This document shows, piece by piece, positions 7,580 through 15,254 of a DNA stretch of 22,832 nt. The DNA is taken from assembly GCA_017397695.1 (NCBI GenBank), contig JAFQIF010000206.1, positions 1 to 22,832 of the forward strand, given 5' to 3'. Position numbers and translations under genes: made by a program. Below the pieces are notes generated by a model, which worked only from the letters and a program-made list of their open reading frames with translations, did no database searches and was not told where the DNA came from. How positions within the stretch are numbered: position 1 is the first letter of the stretch; every line of letters starts with the position of its first letter. Source of the stretch: Clostridia bacterium. Its GTDB lineage: Bacteria; Bacillota_A; Clostridia; Christensenellales; Aristaeellaceae.

Positions 7580-7636
7580 GGCAAACAGCGTTTGCCACGC
7601 TTGGCGGCTTAAAGCCAATGCGAAGCGAACATGGGG
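7580..7636 (+). repeat. Composite intergenic hairpin element, copy B
   Basis: GGCAAAC/GTTTGCC (7580-7596, 3-nt loop) is followed by the palindrome TTGGC...GCCAA around GGCTTAAAGCC (7601-7618), then the 17-nt core GCGAAGCGAACATGGGG (7620-7636). The core is identical to copy A at 2384-2400. The following stretch holds a separate GGGAACG/CGTTCCC hairpin (7661-7685) just past the GH3 stop. Confidence 0.75.
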
Positions 7637-7690
7637 CGCAGAGACAATGCCCTCGCCAGGGGGAACGGCATCTTCAATCGTTCCCGTCCA

Positions 7691-10096
7691 TCAATCCACG
7701 CGAAGGATCATGGTCAGGATGTTCTTTGCGGCGGCCTCCATGGCGCTGCGAGTGAGCGCGCCCTTTTCCAGCGCTTCAAGCAGGCGCTGCGGGTGACCGG
7801 TAGCCATCTTGAGGTCGTTGCCAGCCATGACTTCCTTGTAGTGCTCGCCGAAGGTCCACCAGTCGGTAGTGACTATGCCGTCGTAGCCCCACTCATCGCG
7901 CAGAATGTGCGTGAGCAGATCGACATTTTCGCTGGCGCGATGGCCGTTGATGATGTTATAGGAGGTCATGATGCACCAGGGGTGCGATTCCTTGACGATG
8001 ATCTCGAACTGGCGGATATAGATTTCACGGATTGCGCGCTCGGAGGCACGGGAATCGCTGTCGCGGCGATTGGTCTCTTTGTTGTTGAGCGCGAAATGCT
8101 TGGGCGTGGCGGCGACGCGCTGGGACTGGATACCCCGGACCATTGCGGCAGCCAGCTTTCCGGCGAGGAGCGGATCCTCAGAGTAATACTCAAAGTTACG
8201 GCCGCACAGCGGATTGCGGTGAATGCACACGGCGGGAGTCAGCCAGATGCCAATGTTGTTTTCTTTGACTTCCAGTGCACCTGCTGCGCCGACACTGTGA
8301 ACGACGTCCGGATCCCAGGTACAGGCCAGAAGCGTGGAGCAGGGGAAGGCTGTGGTGGTGACGCCGACGTGGGGCTGGATACGCAGGCCTGCAGGGCCGT
8401 CTGCGGTCATGATATTGGGAATGCCGTAGCGCACCTGATTGCCGACGCCCCAGGTATTGGCCACGCCTGTATTGGGCTGGCCGCCCAGCAGCCATGCAAG
8501 ATCCTCATCGGTCATCTGTGCGATGAAGGCATCCAGGGTTACCTCGCCATCGGCAACCTGACTGAGCTGCAGCGGTTTAGCGCTGCGGAAGGGAAGCGGC
8601 TGCTGCGCACGCACAGGAGGAAGGCCCTCCCAGAGTTCCTTTGTCATGGGCGCGAGCGCAGATGCACGGGGATCATTGGGCTCGGAGACGGGCAGCGGCT
8701 CCAGGCTGCCGTCGGCACACAGGCGCGCAGGCAGGGAGGTGGGCGCCATGCGCTGAGAAAGCTGGCAGACGATGACATCCTGATCGAGCGCATAGACCGT
8801 ACCAGCCTGAACGGTATCGCGCACGCTCGTGCCGATATGGAAGGTGTAATCGCCCTTTTCAAGGAGCCATGCAGACTTTTGCACCTTACCCAGATCGTCG
8901 TAGGAGGCAATCTGAGAGAGCGGGAAGCGGACAATGACGATCTGGGATTCGCCCGGAGCGAGCAGCTTCGTCTTGCGATAGCCGGCGAGGACGCGCGCGG
9001 GCTTGCCCAGCAGGCCCTGCGGCGCGCTGACATAGACCTGAACGACTTCGCGGCCGGGAACGCTGCCCGTATTAAGGACACAGACGGAGGCAGTCACTTC
9101 GCAGCCGTCGACGGACACAGCATGACCGCTGAGCGCGAAGGAGGTATAGGACAGACCGTAACCGAAGGGATAGACGACCTTGTCCTTTGCGCCGGGAATG
9201 GTTTCAAAATAGCGGTAACCGACGTAAATATCCTCGGTGTATTCGGCATAGTCGTCGCTGGTGTAGAAGGATTCGGCGAAGGGATAGTCCTTGAGGTCGC
9301 GGGCGAAGGTATCACAGAGCTTGCCGCTGGGATTGCCCATGCCAAAGAGCAGCTCGGCAGCGGCGAGGCCGCCTTCCATACCGCCCTGCCAGGCGAGGAG
9401 TACCGCGCCGATGGACGGATCCTCCCGGAGGCGTGCGGTTTCGACTATGCCGCCGGTATTGAGCACGACGATCACACGGGGGAAGGACGCAGACACCTTC
9501 TCAAGCATAGTGCGCTCAGCAGCGGAGAAATAGAAATCGCCCTGCTCGAAGATCTCGTTGGAGAGACGGATGGGCATCTGATCGACGTTCTTGTGCTCGG
9601 CGATAGGATCAAAATCGGCCTTGCGGTCCCAGTTCTCGCCGGAGAAACGGCTGATGGAGACGATGGCGGTGTCGGTGAAGGCGCGAGCCTTATGCAGCAG
9701 GGCGTCGGGCAGCTCGGGCTCGGCGGTCATGCCGGGGACACGACCCGTGGCATACTGCGCCTGCACATGTGCACGGTAGAACTCGATCGTATCCGGGAAA
9801 AGCGTTGCGAGATCGACGATCTCAAGCAGGCCTTCGTAGAGATTGCGGACGTAGGGAACGGTCACATCACCGCTGCCGCCGCCGCCCTTGACGTAATCGA
9901 TGGTTCCCTTGCCAAAGAGCGCGATGCGCGTGCCCATGGAAAGCGGCAGGATGCGGCTGTCATTTTTGAGAAGGACCATGCCTTCCTTGGCGGCATTTTT
10001 GGAAAGGAGAATATGATCGGGGCTGGCGGTCGCCCGACGGCCGTCCTTACCCAGCGGAAGGACGGGCTGATGATTGGCGCGAGTCCATTGCTTCAT
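7691..10096 (-). CDS. Glycoside hydrolase family 3 beta-glucosidase with inverted domain order
   Basis: A retaining GH3 enzyme of 801 residues, probably releasing beta-linked glucose or xylose from oligosaccharides. The usual domain order is reversed. The chain opens with the alpha/beta sandwich domain (NAAKEGMVLLKND near residue 35) and continues into a fibronectin-III-like part (GREVVQVYVSAPQG). It ends with the TIM-barrel domain holding GRNFEYYSEDPLLAG, PKHFALNN (Lys666-His667) and the nucleophile Asp745 in IVTTDWW. The same permuted order is known in Ruminococcus albus and Butyrivibrio enzymes. No signal peptide is present, so it should act in the cytoplasm on imported sugars. The start follows a GGAGGAAA site. 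It shares an intergenic region with the divergent alpha-mannosidase gene. The precise substrate is not readable from sequence. Confidence 0.93.
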   Translation of the reverse strand: MKQWTRANHQPVLPLGKDGRRATASPDHILLSKNAAKEGMVLLKNDSRILPLSMGTRIALFGKGTIDYVKGGGGSGDVTVPYVRNLYEGLLEIVDLATLFPDTIEFYRAHVQAQYATGRVPGMTAEPELPDALLHKARAFTDTAIVSISRFSGENWDRKADFDPIAEHKNVDQMPIRLSNEIFEQGDFYFSAAERTMLEKVSASFPRVIVVLNTGGIVETARLREDPSIGAVLLAWQGGMEGGLAAAELLFGMGNPSGKLCDTFARDLKDYPFAESFYTSDDYAEYTEDIYVGYRYFETIPGAKDKVVYPFGYGLSYTSFALSGHAVSVDGCEVTASVCVLNTGSVPGREVVQVYVSAPQGLLGKPARVLAGYRKTKLLAPGESQIVIVRFPLSQIASYDDLGKVQKSAWLLEKGDYTFHIGTSVRDTVQAGTVYALDQDVIVCQLSQRMAPTSLPARLCADGSLEPLPVSEPNDPRASALAPMTKELWEGLPPVRAQQPLPFRSAKPLQLSQVADGEVTLDAFIAQMTDEDLAWLLGGQPNTGVANTWGVGNQVRYGIPNIMTADGPAGLRIQPHVGVTTTAFPCSTLLACTWDPDVVHSVGAAGALEVKENNIGIWLTPAVCIHRNPLCGRNFEYYSEDPLLAGKLAAAMVRGIQSQRVAATPKHFALNNKETNRRDSDSRASERAIREIYIRQFEIIVKESHPWCIMTSYNIINGHRASENVDLLTHILRDEWGYDGIVTTDWWTFGEHYKEVMAGNDLKMATGHPQRLLEALEKGALTRSAMEAAAKNILTMILRVD

Positions 10097-10131
10097 GACG
10101 GTTTCCTCCGTGTATGATGATTGTTGATTCC

Positions 10132-10160
10132 ATTATAAAGGATTCTGCGTGGGAATACAA
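10132..10160 (-). promoter_or_regulatory. Promoter of the GH3 gene
   Basis: On the minus strand, TTGTAT (bases 10160-10155) and TATAAT (10137-10132) are separated by 17 bp. The leader is about 30 nt and the SD GGAGG stands just before the ATG at 10096. Confidence 0.7.
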
Positions 10161-10180
10161 TGAAGAAACGCGCGCCGCGC

Positions 10181-10210
10181 TTGACGGAAGCATCTTCGCC
10201 GCGATACAAT
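10181..10210 (+). promoter_or_regulatory. Promoter of the GH38 alpha-mannosidase gene
   Basis: TTGACG (10181-10186), an 18-bp spacer and TACAAT (10205-10210) fit a sigma-A promoter. It points away from the GH3 promoter, with the two -35 elements about 20 bp apart. A short CGCCT/AGGCG inverted repeat (10226-10246) lies in the likely leader. Confidence 0.65.
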
Positions 10211-10269
10211 GCAGAAAGAAGGAAACGCCTGAGCGATAACAAGGCGGAATACTATACAGGAGGGCCAAA

Positions 10270-13200
10270 ATGCGACCAGAATGGACAGATCGCCTGCAGC
10301 ACTGGACGGACATGCTGCAAAGGGAGTTTTATGAGCCGCTTGGAGAAATCAGGCTGGAAGGCTTTGAGACGATGGAAATGCTTTCCTGTAGGGAGGCGGA
10401 GAACTGCGTATTTGCGCCGATGCCCACAGGCACGGCGTGGGGGCCGAGGTGGGGGTATCTCTGGCTGCGCGGAGATATTGTCATTCCCGAAGCGGCGGCA
10501 GGAAAGCGCGTGGTGATGGACCTGCGCCAGGGCGGAGAAGCGACCGTATTTGTAAACGGCGAAGCATTCGGCACGCGCAGGGCAGAATGGGTAAGCGTGG
10601 CGCACCATTATATCTGCGATCAGGTGCTGACAGCGAACGCGGAGCCGGGAAAGACGTATCACCTGCTGCTGGAGGCATACGCAGGACACGGCTATCCGCG
10701 CGAGGAGCAGGGCTCCTGTGCGACGGGGCCCGTACGCCCGGGAGACTACATGCCAGAGCCGGACGGAATGCTGCGCCAGAGGATGGGCGTGAGTACGTAC
10801 GGCATCTGGCACGAGGATGCGTATCAGCTGTGGCTGGATGTGCAGACGATCAGAGATCTGCTGGAAAGCGTCGATCCGGATTCGCTGCGCGCCAGCGAAC
10901 TGGAGGAAGCGCTGGAACGATTCACGCTGGATGTGGACTTTGAGCAGGAGCGCGAGGGCAGGCTGGCGGATTACAGGCAGGCACGAGAAGCGCTCAGGCC
11001 TGTGCTCTCAGCGCACAACGGAACGACTGCGCCGCGCATGGCGGCGATCGGCAATGCGCATCTGGACGTATGCTGGCTATGGCCATACCGGGAGACGCAG
11101 CGAAAGGTAGCGCGCACGTTTGCCCAGCAGGTACGCCTGATGGACATGTATCCGGAGTACAAGTTCATTCAGAGCCAGCCGGAGACCTATCAGATCTGCA
11201 AGGAGCTGTATCCTGAACTGTACGAAAAGATCAAGGAAAAGATTCGTGCGGGACAGTGGATTGCGGACGGCAGCATGTGGGTGGAGCCGGACACGAACAT
11301 GACCAGCGGCGAATCGCTGATCCGCCAGATCATGCACGGCAAGAAATTCTACAAGGACGAATTTGGCGTGGACTGCCAGCTGCTGTGGCTGCCGGATACG
11401 TTTGGCTACAGCGCGGTGCTGCCGCAGATTCTGCAGGGCTGCGGCGTGAAGTACCTGACGACGCAGAAGATTTTCTGGACGTACAACGGCAGCGATCCGT
11501 TCCCGTATCACTACTTTACTTGGGAGGGCATGGACGGCAGCGAGGTGACGAGCTTCCTGCACATGGACTACACCTCGCGCACGGATGCGAAGACGACCAA
11601 TGAGCGCTGGAAAAACCGCGTACAGAAGCGTGACCTGAAGGCATTCCTGTTGCCGTGCGGCTATGGAGACGGCGGCGGCGGTCCGTGCCGCGATCATATC
11701 GAATTTGCGCTCAGGCAGAAGGATCTGGAGGGCGCGCCGAAGGTGGACTTTGCCGCGCCGCAAGACTTCTTTGAAAGCATGGCGGAATACGGCGCGCCGA
11801 AGAACAAATATGTGGGCGAGTTGTACTTCCAGTGCCATCGGGGCACGTATACCAGTCAGGCAGCGATCAAGCGGGGCAACCGCAAGAGCGAGCTGGCGCT
11901 GCGCGAGGCGGAGATGTGGAGTGCGGCAGCGGCAAAGAAGCTGACGTATCCGGCGCAGAAGCTGGACAAGGCCTGGAAGGGCGTGCTGCTCAATCAGTTC
12001 CACGATATTCTGCCGGGATCGAGCATTGCGCGCGTATACGAAGAGGCGCGCAGGCTTTACGGCGAGATTCTTGAAAGCGCGAAGGAAATGGCAGCCGCTG
12101 CACGCGATGCGCTGACGGATGGCGAGGGCGTGACGTACTTCAACAGCCTGAGCTGGGCGCGCCGCGCGCTGGTGAAGCAGGGCGACCAATATGGTTATGC
12201 TGTGCTGCCGCCGTGCGGATGGAGCAGCGAGGTGGATCACACCCTGCCGGAATATCCGGTATTGGTATGTCCGCTGGAGCACGGGGGCGCGCTGCTGGGC
12301 AACGGTTTGCTGACGGTGGAACTGAACGGCCTGGGCGAGATTGTCGCATGCGAGAACCGGGGCAGACGCTGTATCGGCGGCAGGGCGAACGTGATGAGGC
12401 TGTACAAGGATGTACCGCGCAAGTTCGACGCCTGGGATATCGACAGCATGTACGATCAGCAGCAGGTGGATATGGGCATGGACGCGACGCTTGAGGTGAT
12501 CGAGGAGACGCCATGGCGCTGCGCGGTGAAGGTTGTGCGCAGATTCGGCAGGTCCGTGATTGAGCAGGAGATTGCGCTGGAGGCGAACAGCAGCCGGATT
12601 GACTTTGTCACGCACGTGGACTGGCAGGAGACGCACAGGCTGCTCAAGACTGCATTCTCTACGGGTGTACATGCCAACGAGGCGATCAACGAGATTCAAT
12701 TCGGCTATGTGAAGCGGCCGACGCACAGAAGCCGCCCGTATGATGCAGACCGCTTTGAGGTATGCAACCACCGCTATACGGCGCTTTGCGACGAGAACCG
12801 CGGTGCTGCGGTACTCAACGAGAGCAAATACGGCGTCAGCACGTTGGGGGATGAGATTGCGCTGACGCTGCTGCGTGCGGCGACCTGTCCGGACCTGAAC
12901 GCGGACAAGGGTGAGCACGACTTTACCTACAGCTACTACGTATGGGACGGAACGTTTATGGACAGCGATGTGGTGCGCGAGGGATATGAACTGAACGTAC
13001 CGGTGACGCAGGCAGATGGCCGCGCACAGGCGCACAGCCTGATGGGCGCGGATGCGGAGAATGTGATCATCGACACGGTGAAGCTGGCAGAGGATGGCAG
13101 TGGCGATATGATCATCAGACTTTACGAATGCAAGCATGCGGCTGTGAATACGAGGCTGACGTTTGGATTTGACGCGACGCAGGTGCACATCTGCGATATG

Positions 13201-13299
13201 CTGGAGAATCCGGGAGAGAAGCTGCGCATGGCAAACGGCGGTGTGGAAATCGAGATGCGCGCGTTTGAGGTAAAGACGCTGAGGATCGGAAGAAAATAA
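10270..13299 (+). CDS. Glycoside hydrolase family 38 alpha-mannosidase
   Basis: A zinc-dependent retaining alpha-mannosidase of 1009 residues, the normal size for this family. It would remove alpha-mannose from N-glycan or mannan fragments. The start ATG follows AGGAGGG with 5-nt spacing. An N-terminal beta region (about 1-250) precedes the catalytic barrel. The zinc ligands are His264 and Asp266 in GNAHLDVCWLWP, Asp376 in WLPDTFGYSAVLPQ (which by family knowledge is also the nucleophile) and His578 in NQFHDILPGSS. The C-terminal half is the long beta-sandwich part of GH38. No signal peptide is seen, so it should be cytoplasmic and needs oligosaccharides to be imported. It is divergent from the GH3 gene and ends at a strong bidirectional terminator shared with the GH30 gene. 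The family call is firm. Confidence 0.95.
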   Translation: MRPEWTDRLQHWTDMLQREFYEPLGEIRLEGFETMEMLSCREAENCVFAPMPTGTAWGPRWGYLWLRGDIVIPEAAAGKRVVMDLRQGGEATVFVNGEAFGTRRAEWVSVAHHYICDQVLTANAEPGKTYHLLLEAYAGHGYPREEQGSCATGPVRPGDYMPEPDGMLRQRMGVSTYGIWHEDAYQLWLDVQTIRDLLESVDPDSLRASELEEALERFTLDVDFEQEREGRLADYRQAREALRPVLSAHNGTTAPRMAAIGNAHLDVCWLWPYRETQRKVARTFAQQVRLMDMYPEYKFIQSQPETYQICKELYPELYEKIKEKIRAGQWIADGSMWVEPDTNMTSGESLIRQIMHGKKFYKDEFGVDCQLLWLPDTFGYSAVLPQILQGCGVKYLTTQKIFWTYNGSDPFPYHYFTWEGMDGSEVTSFLHMDYTSRTDAKTTNERWKNRVQKRDLKAFLLPCGYGDGGGGPCRDHIEFALRQKDLEGAPKVDFAAPQDFFESMAEYGAPKNKYVGELYFQCHRGTYTSQAAIKRGNRKSELALREAEMWSAAAAKKLTYPAQKLDKAWKGVLLNQFHDILPGSSIARVYEEARRLYGEILESAKEMAAAARDALTDGEGVTYFNSLSWARRALVKQGDQYGYAVLPPCGWSSEVDHTLPEYPVLVCPLEHGGALLGNGLLTVELNGLGEIVACENRGRRCIGGRANVMRLYKDVPRKFDAWDIDSMYDQQQVDMGMDATLEVIEETPWRCAVKVVRRFGRSVIEQEIALEANSSRIDFVTHVDWQETHRLLKTAFSTGVHANEAINEIQFGYVKRPTHRSRPYDADRFEVCNHRYTALCDENRGAAVLNESKYGVSTLGDEIALTLLRAATCPDLNADKGEHDFTYSYYVWDGTFMDSDVVREGYELNVPVTQADGRAQAHSLMGADAENVIIDTVKLAEDGSGDMIIRLYECKHAAVNTRLTFGFDATQVHICDMLENPGEKLRMANGGVEIEMRAFEVKTLRIGRK

Positions 13300-13310
13300 C
13301 GAGATAATAA

Positions 13311-13345
13311 AATGCCCCCGGCCCTGGATAAGGGCCGGGGGCATT
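13311..13345. terminator. Strong bidirectional terminator between GH38 and GH30
   Basis: A perfect 15-bp stem, AATGCCCCCGGCCCT (13311-13325) with AGGGCCGGGGGCATT (13331-13345), encloses a 5-nt loop. On the minus strand it is followed by TTTTATTAT. On the plus strand a T run (13350-13355) begins 5 bases after the stem. It insulates two convergent genes. Confidence 0.9.
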
Positions 13346-13353
13346 TGGCATTT

Positions 13354-14880
13354 TTACGGGACTGAAAATGGATGCACATCCGCAAGGATGAATGTGGTGA
13401 TGGAATTGGCGGGGAGAGAAGCGGACAGGGCGCTGCCGTTGAGGGGAATTGCGGGAAGCAGCGTCCAATGCTCTCCGTCTTGCATAGAGCCGCTGGTGCG
13501 GACGGCTTCGACAGACAGGCTGGAGAGTGAGAAAGCGGAAAGATCGGCCCGGAAGGCCTGCTCGCGGCCGGAGGTGTTGAGCACGACAATGACCAGCTCG
13601 CTGCGATCGGGCGAATAGGCGGCGAGGGCATCTTTGCCGCAGGGGATCAGAATGCTTCCCGGACGGATATAGCGGGTGAACTGACCCAGACCATAATACT
13701 TCTGGGTGAGGAGAATGGTCTGATTGTCATGATCTGCGACTGCGACACCCCAGTATCCCTGATTGGGATCGACCATGCCAAAATCGCGATTGCCGGCAAA
13801 GCCCTCGCTGGAGATATGGTTATCGATCACCTGCCACATGACCCAGGCACTTGGAGAAAGGCCGCGGATATCGGAGATGATTTTCTGACCCATCCAGAGC
13901 GCCGCGCCCATTTCGCCTGCGCCGCGTCCGGCCGTACCGGAACCGTCTACCTCGCTCATCCACAGACTAAACCCCTCCTGACGGGAGAGGCGGCCAAGGG
14001 ACGCAAGCCCTTTTTCAGAATAGGTATGCGTATTGATGCGGCCAAGGGACTTTTTTGCGGCATCGGAGTAGGCTTTATATTCGGCAATCTGCTTTTGGGG
14101 GCTGGTCTCATCGCTGGCGGCAAGGATGACATGATCCAGATGATGACGATCAAGCGCCTGACGAACAGCGAGAATGAGCAGAGACTGATCCTCGCCCGGA
14201 TCGATATGGCAGCCTTCCTGCTTCGGGCTGAGCGCCTGCCAATAATCGGTATCCGGTTCATTCATGGGAGAGAGGCTATGAACCGGAATGCCCAGATCGT
14301 ACTGGATATAGGCGGTTACTTGGGCGAGGTAATCGGCAAAGGCTTCCCGACAATCGCTGCGCAGGTTGTTGTCAGAAGCATTCAGCGCGCCGGAAGAGCA
14401 ACCGCTGACGGTCATGAAATAGGGCGGAGAATTGGAAAAAACCTCAACAAGTGCGTTTTCGCCTGCTGCGCAGACACTGCGGCGAAGCACATTGAGCTGC
14501 CGGCCGTCGGCATTGAAATCGTACGTATAAGACTGGGAAGCGGCATCATGAACCAGCCAGCCGGGTACGGCGGAATCTGTACGGGTGATATGCACATGAG
14601 AGGGATCATCGCCGCCGCCGATATTGTAGCGCATAATATTCATGCGGAGGCCATCGCTGCCGAAGAACAGATCGGCAGCCTGCTGAGCGAGCGTATCGCA
14701 GTAGCCGAGGCGATTGGCCCACCAGCACAGGCTGCTTCCCCAGCCTTCCCAGATGCGGGCGTCGGCAGAGGGAGAGACGGAAATCCGGATATCGGCACAG
14801 GCGGCGCGCAGAGAGAAAAGCGGCAGCAAAGCGCACAGGAGCGAAAGAAGCAGGCAGATGCCATGGCGGTGTTTTTTCAA
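13354..14880 (-). CDS. Secreted glycoside hydrolase family 30 enzyme
   Basis: A retaining GH30 glycanase of about 508 residues, predicted to act outside the cell. I place the start at the TTG at 14880 because GAGGGGG precedes it by 6 nt and a signal peptide follows directly (KKHRHG, a Leu-rich core, LRAACA then DIRIS). The open frame continues upstream without an ATG near the signal peptide and reaches into the tRNA-Arg gene, so the longer frame is artificial. Key positions are WEGWGSSLCWWANRLG at the start of the barrel, acid/base Glu208 in PMNEPDTDYWQ and nucleophile Glu310 in WMSEVDGSG. The C-terminal 90 residues form the usual beta side domain (LVIVVLNTSG). The WGSSLCWWA region recalls endo-beta-1,6-galactanase-like members, but the substrate is inference. 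No LPXTG or other anchor is seen at the C-terminus. Confidence 0.9.
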   Translation of the reverse strand: MKKHRHGICLLLSLLCALLPLFSLRAACADIRISVSPSADARIWEGWGSSLCWWANRLGYCDTLAQQAADLFFGSDGLRMNIMRYNIGGGDDPSHVHITRTDSAVPGWLVHDAASQSYTYDFNADGRQLNVLRRSVCAAGENALVEVFSNSPPYFMTVSGCSSGALNASDNNLRSDCREAFADYLAQVTAYIQYDLGIPVHSLSPMNEPDTDYWQALSPKQEGCHIDPGEDQSLLILAVRQALDRHHLDHVILAASDETSPQKQIAEYKAYSDAAKKSLGRINTHTYSEKGLASLGRLSRQEGFSLWMSEVDGSGTAGRGAGEMGAALWMGQKIISDIRGLSPSAWVMWQVIDNHISSEGFAGNRDFGMVDPNQGYWGVAVADHDNQTILLTQKYYGLGQFTRYIRPGSILIPCGKDALAAYSPDRSELVIVVLNTSGREQAFRADLSAFSLSSLSVEAVRTSGSMQDGEHWTLLPAIPLNGSALSASLPANSITTFILADVHPFSVP

Positions 14881-14904
14881 AACGGATCCCCCTCGCTGTA
14901 CAGG

Positions 14905-14910
14905 ATTATA
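14905..14910 (-). promoter_or_regulatory. Possible -10 element of the GH30 gene
   Basis: On the minus strand TATAAT (14910-14905) lies 25 bases before the TTG start, but its upstream -35 is poor. An overlapping alternative pairs TTGCTG with TACAAT at 17 bp slightly farther upstream. Either could serve. Confidence 0.45.
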
Positions 14911-14955
14911 TGCGGATATTGTATACCAAAAAGGGATAGGCAGCAAGATTGACGG

Positions 14956-14991
14956 AAAAAGAAAAGCCCGGAGAATAAGCATTCTCCGGGC
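14956..14991 (-). terminator. Terminator of the tRNA-Arg gene
   Basis: On the minus strand GCCCGGAGAAT pairs with ATTCTCCGGGC, a perfect 11-bp stem with a 4-nt loop, followed by TTTTCTTTTT. It begins 1 base after the tRNA 3' CCA, ending that transcript before the GH30 gene. Confidence 0.92.
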
Positions 14992-14992
14992 A

Positions 14993-15069
14993 TGGCGTAC
15001 CCGACTGGATTCGAACCAGCGGCCTTTGGAGTCGGAGTCCAACGCTCTATCCAACTGAGCTACGGGTAC
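14993..15069 (-). tRNA. tRNA-Arg (anticodon CCG)
   Basis: Read on the minus strand, a complete cloverleaf is present. The acceptor stem is GTACCCG/CGGGTAC (perfect 7 bp), the D stem GCTC/GAGC and the anticodon stem TTGGA/TCCAA. The loop CTCCGAC gives anticodon CCG (15035-15033). The T arm has the loop TTCGAAT. The CCA end is encoded at 14995-14993. It reads CGG codons. Confidence 0.96.
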
Positions 15070-15080
15070 ATAGCTGATAT

Positions 15081-15109
15081 ATTATACTATGCGAAAAAGG
15101 GAAAGTCAA
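15081..15109 (-). promoter_or_regulatory. Promoter of the tRNA-Arg gene
   Basis: On the minus strand TTGACT (15109-15104), a 17-bp spacer and TATAAT (15086-15081) stand 11 bases before the tRNA, as expected for a stable-RNA promoter. Confidence 0.85.
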
Positions 15110-15165
15110 CTACAACAAAAGATGGCGCAGAGGAAGAAAATTATCACCCTTTGGGTTTTGGGGGC

Positions 15166-15193
15166 TTGATTTGCAGGAAAATCACGGTATAAT
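15166..15193 (+). promoter_or_regulatory. Promoter of the aspartyl-tRNA synthetase gene
   Basis: TTGATT (15166-15171), a 16-bp spacer and TATAAT (15188-15193). The leader of about 55 nt is too short for a T-box, and no T-box sequence is seen. Confidence 0.75.
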
Positions 15194-15254
15194 AAACTTT
15201 GGTAAATGAGACTTTGGGCGGATTTATATCCGCTTGTTTATGGAGGGAATGACC

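Noticed and set aside
7631..10117. 828-codon open frame on the plus strand
   Set aside because: It lies fully antisense to the GH3 gene, whose frame shows all family motifs. GC-rich codon structure explains the open antisense frame, and its translation shows no recognisable domain.
10226..10246. lac-operator-like GAGCGATAACAA within a CGCCT/AGGCG repeat upstream of GH38
   Set aside because: The resemblance lacks the dyad symmetry of a LacI-family site and the 5-bp arms are short; likely chance.
11077..13344. 755-codon open frame on the minus strand
   Set aside because: Antisense to the GH38 gene and running into its terminator; composition is Arg/His/Leu-rich as in shadow frames.
13729..14952. 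407-codon open frame on the plus strand
   Set aside because: Antisense to the GH30 gene, which has catalytic Glu residues and a signal peptide in the other strand.
15194..15254. T-box leader before aspS
   Set aside because: The leader is only about 55 nt, has no T-box sequence and no terminator, so tRNA-sensing control is not supported.
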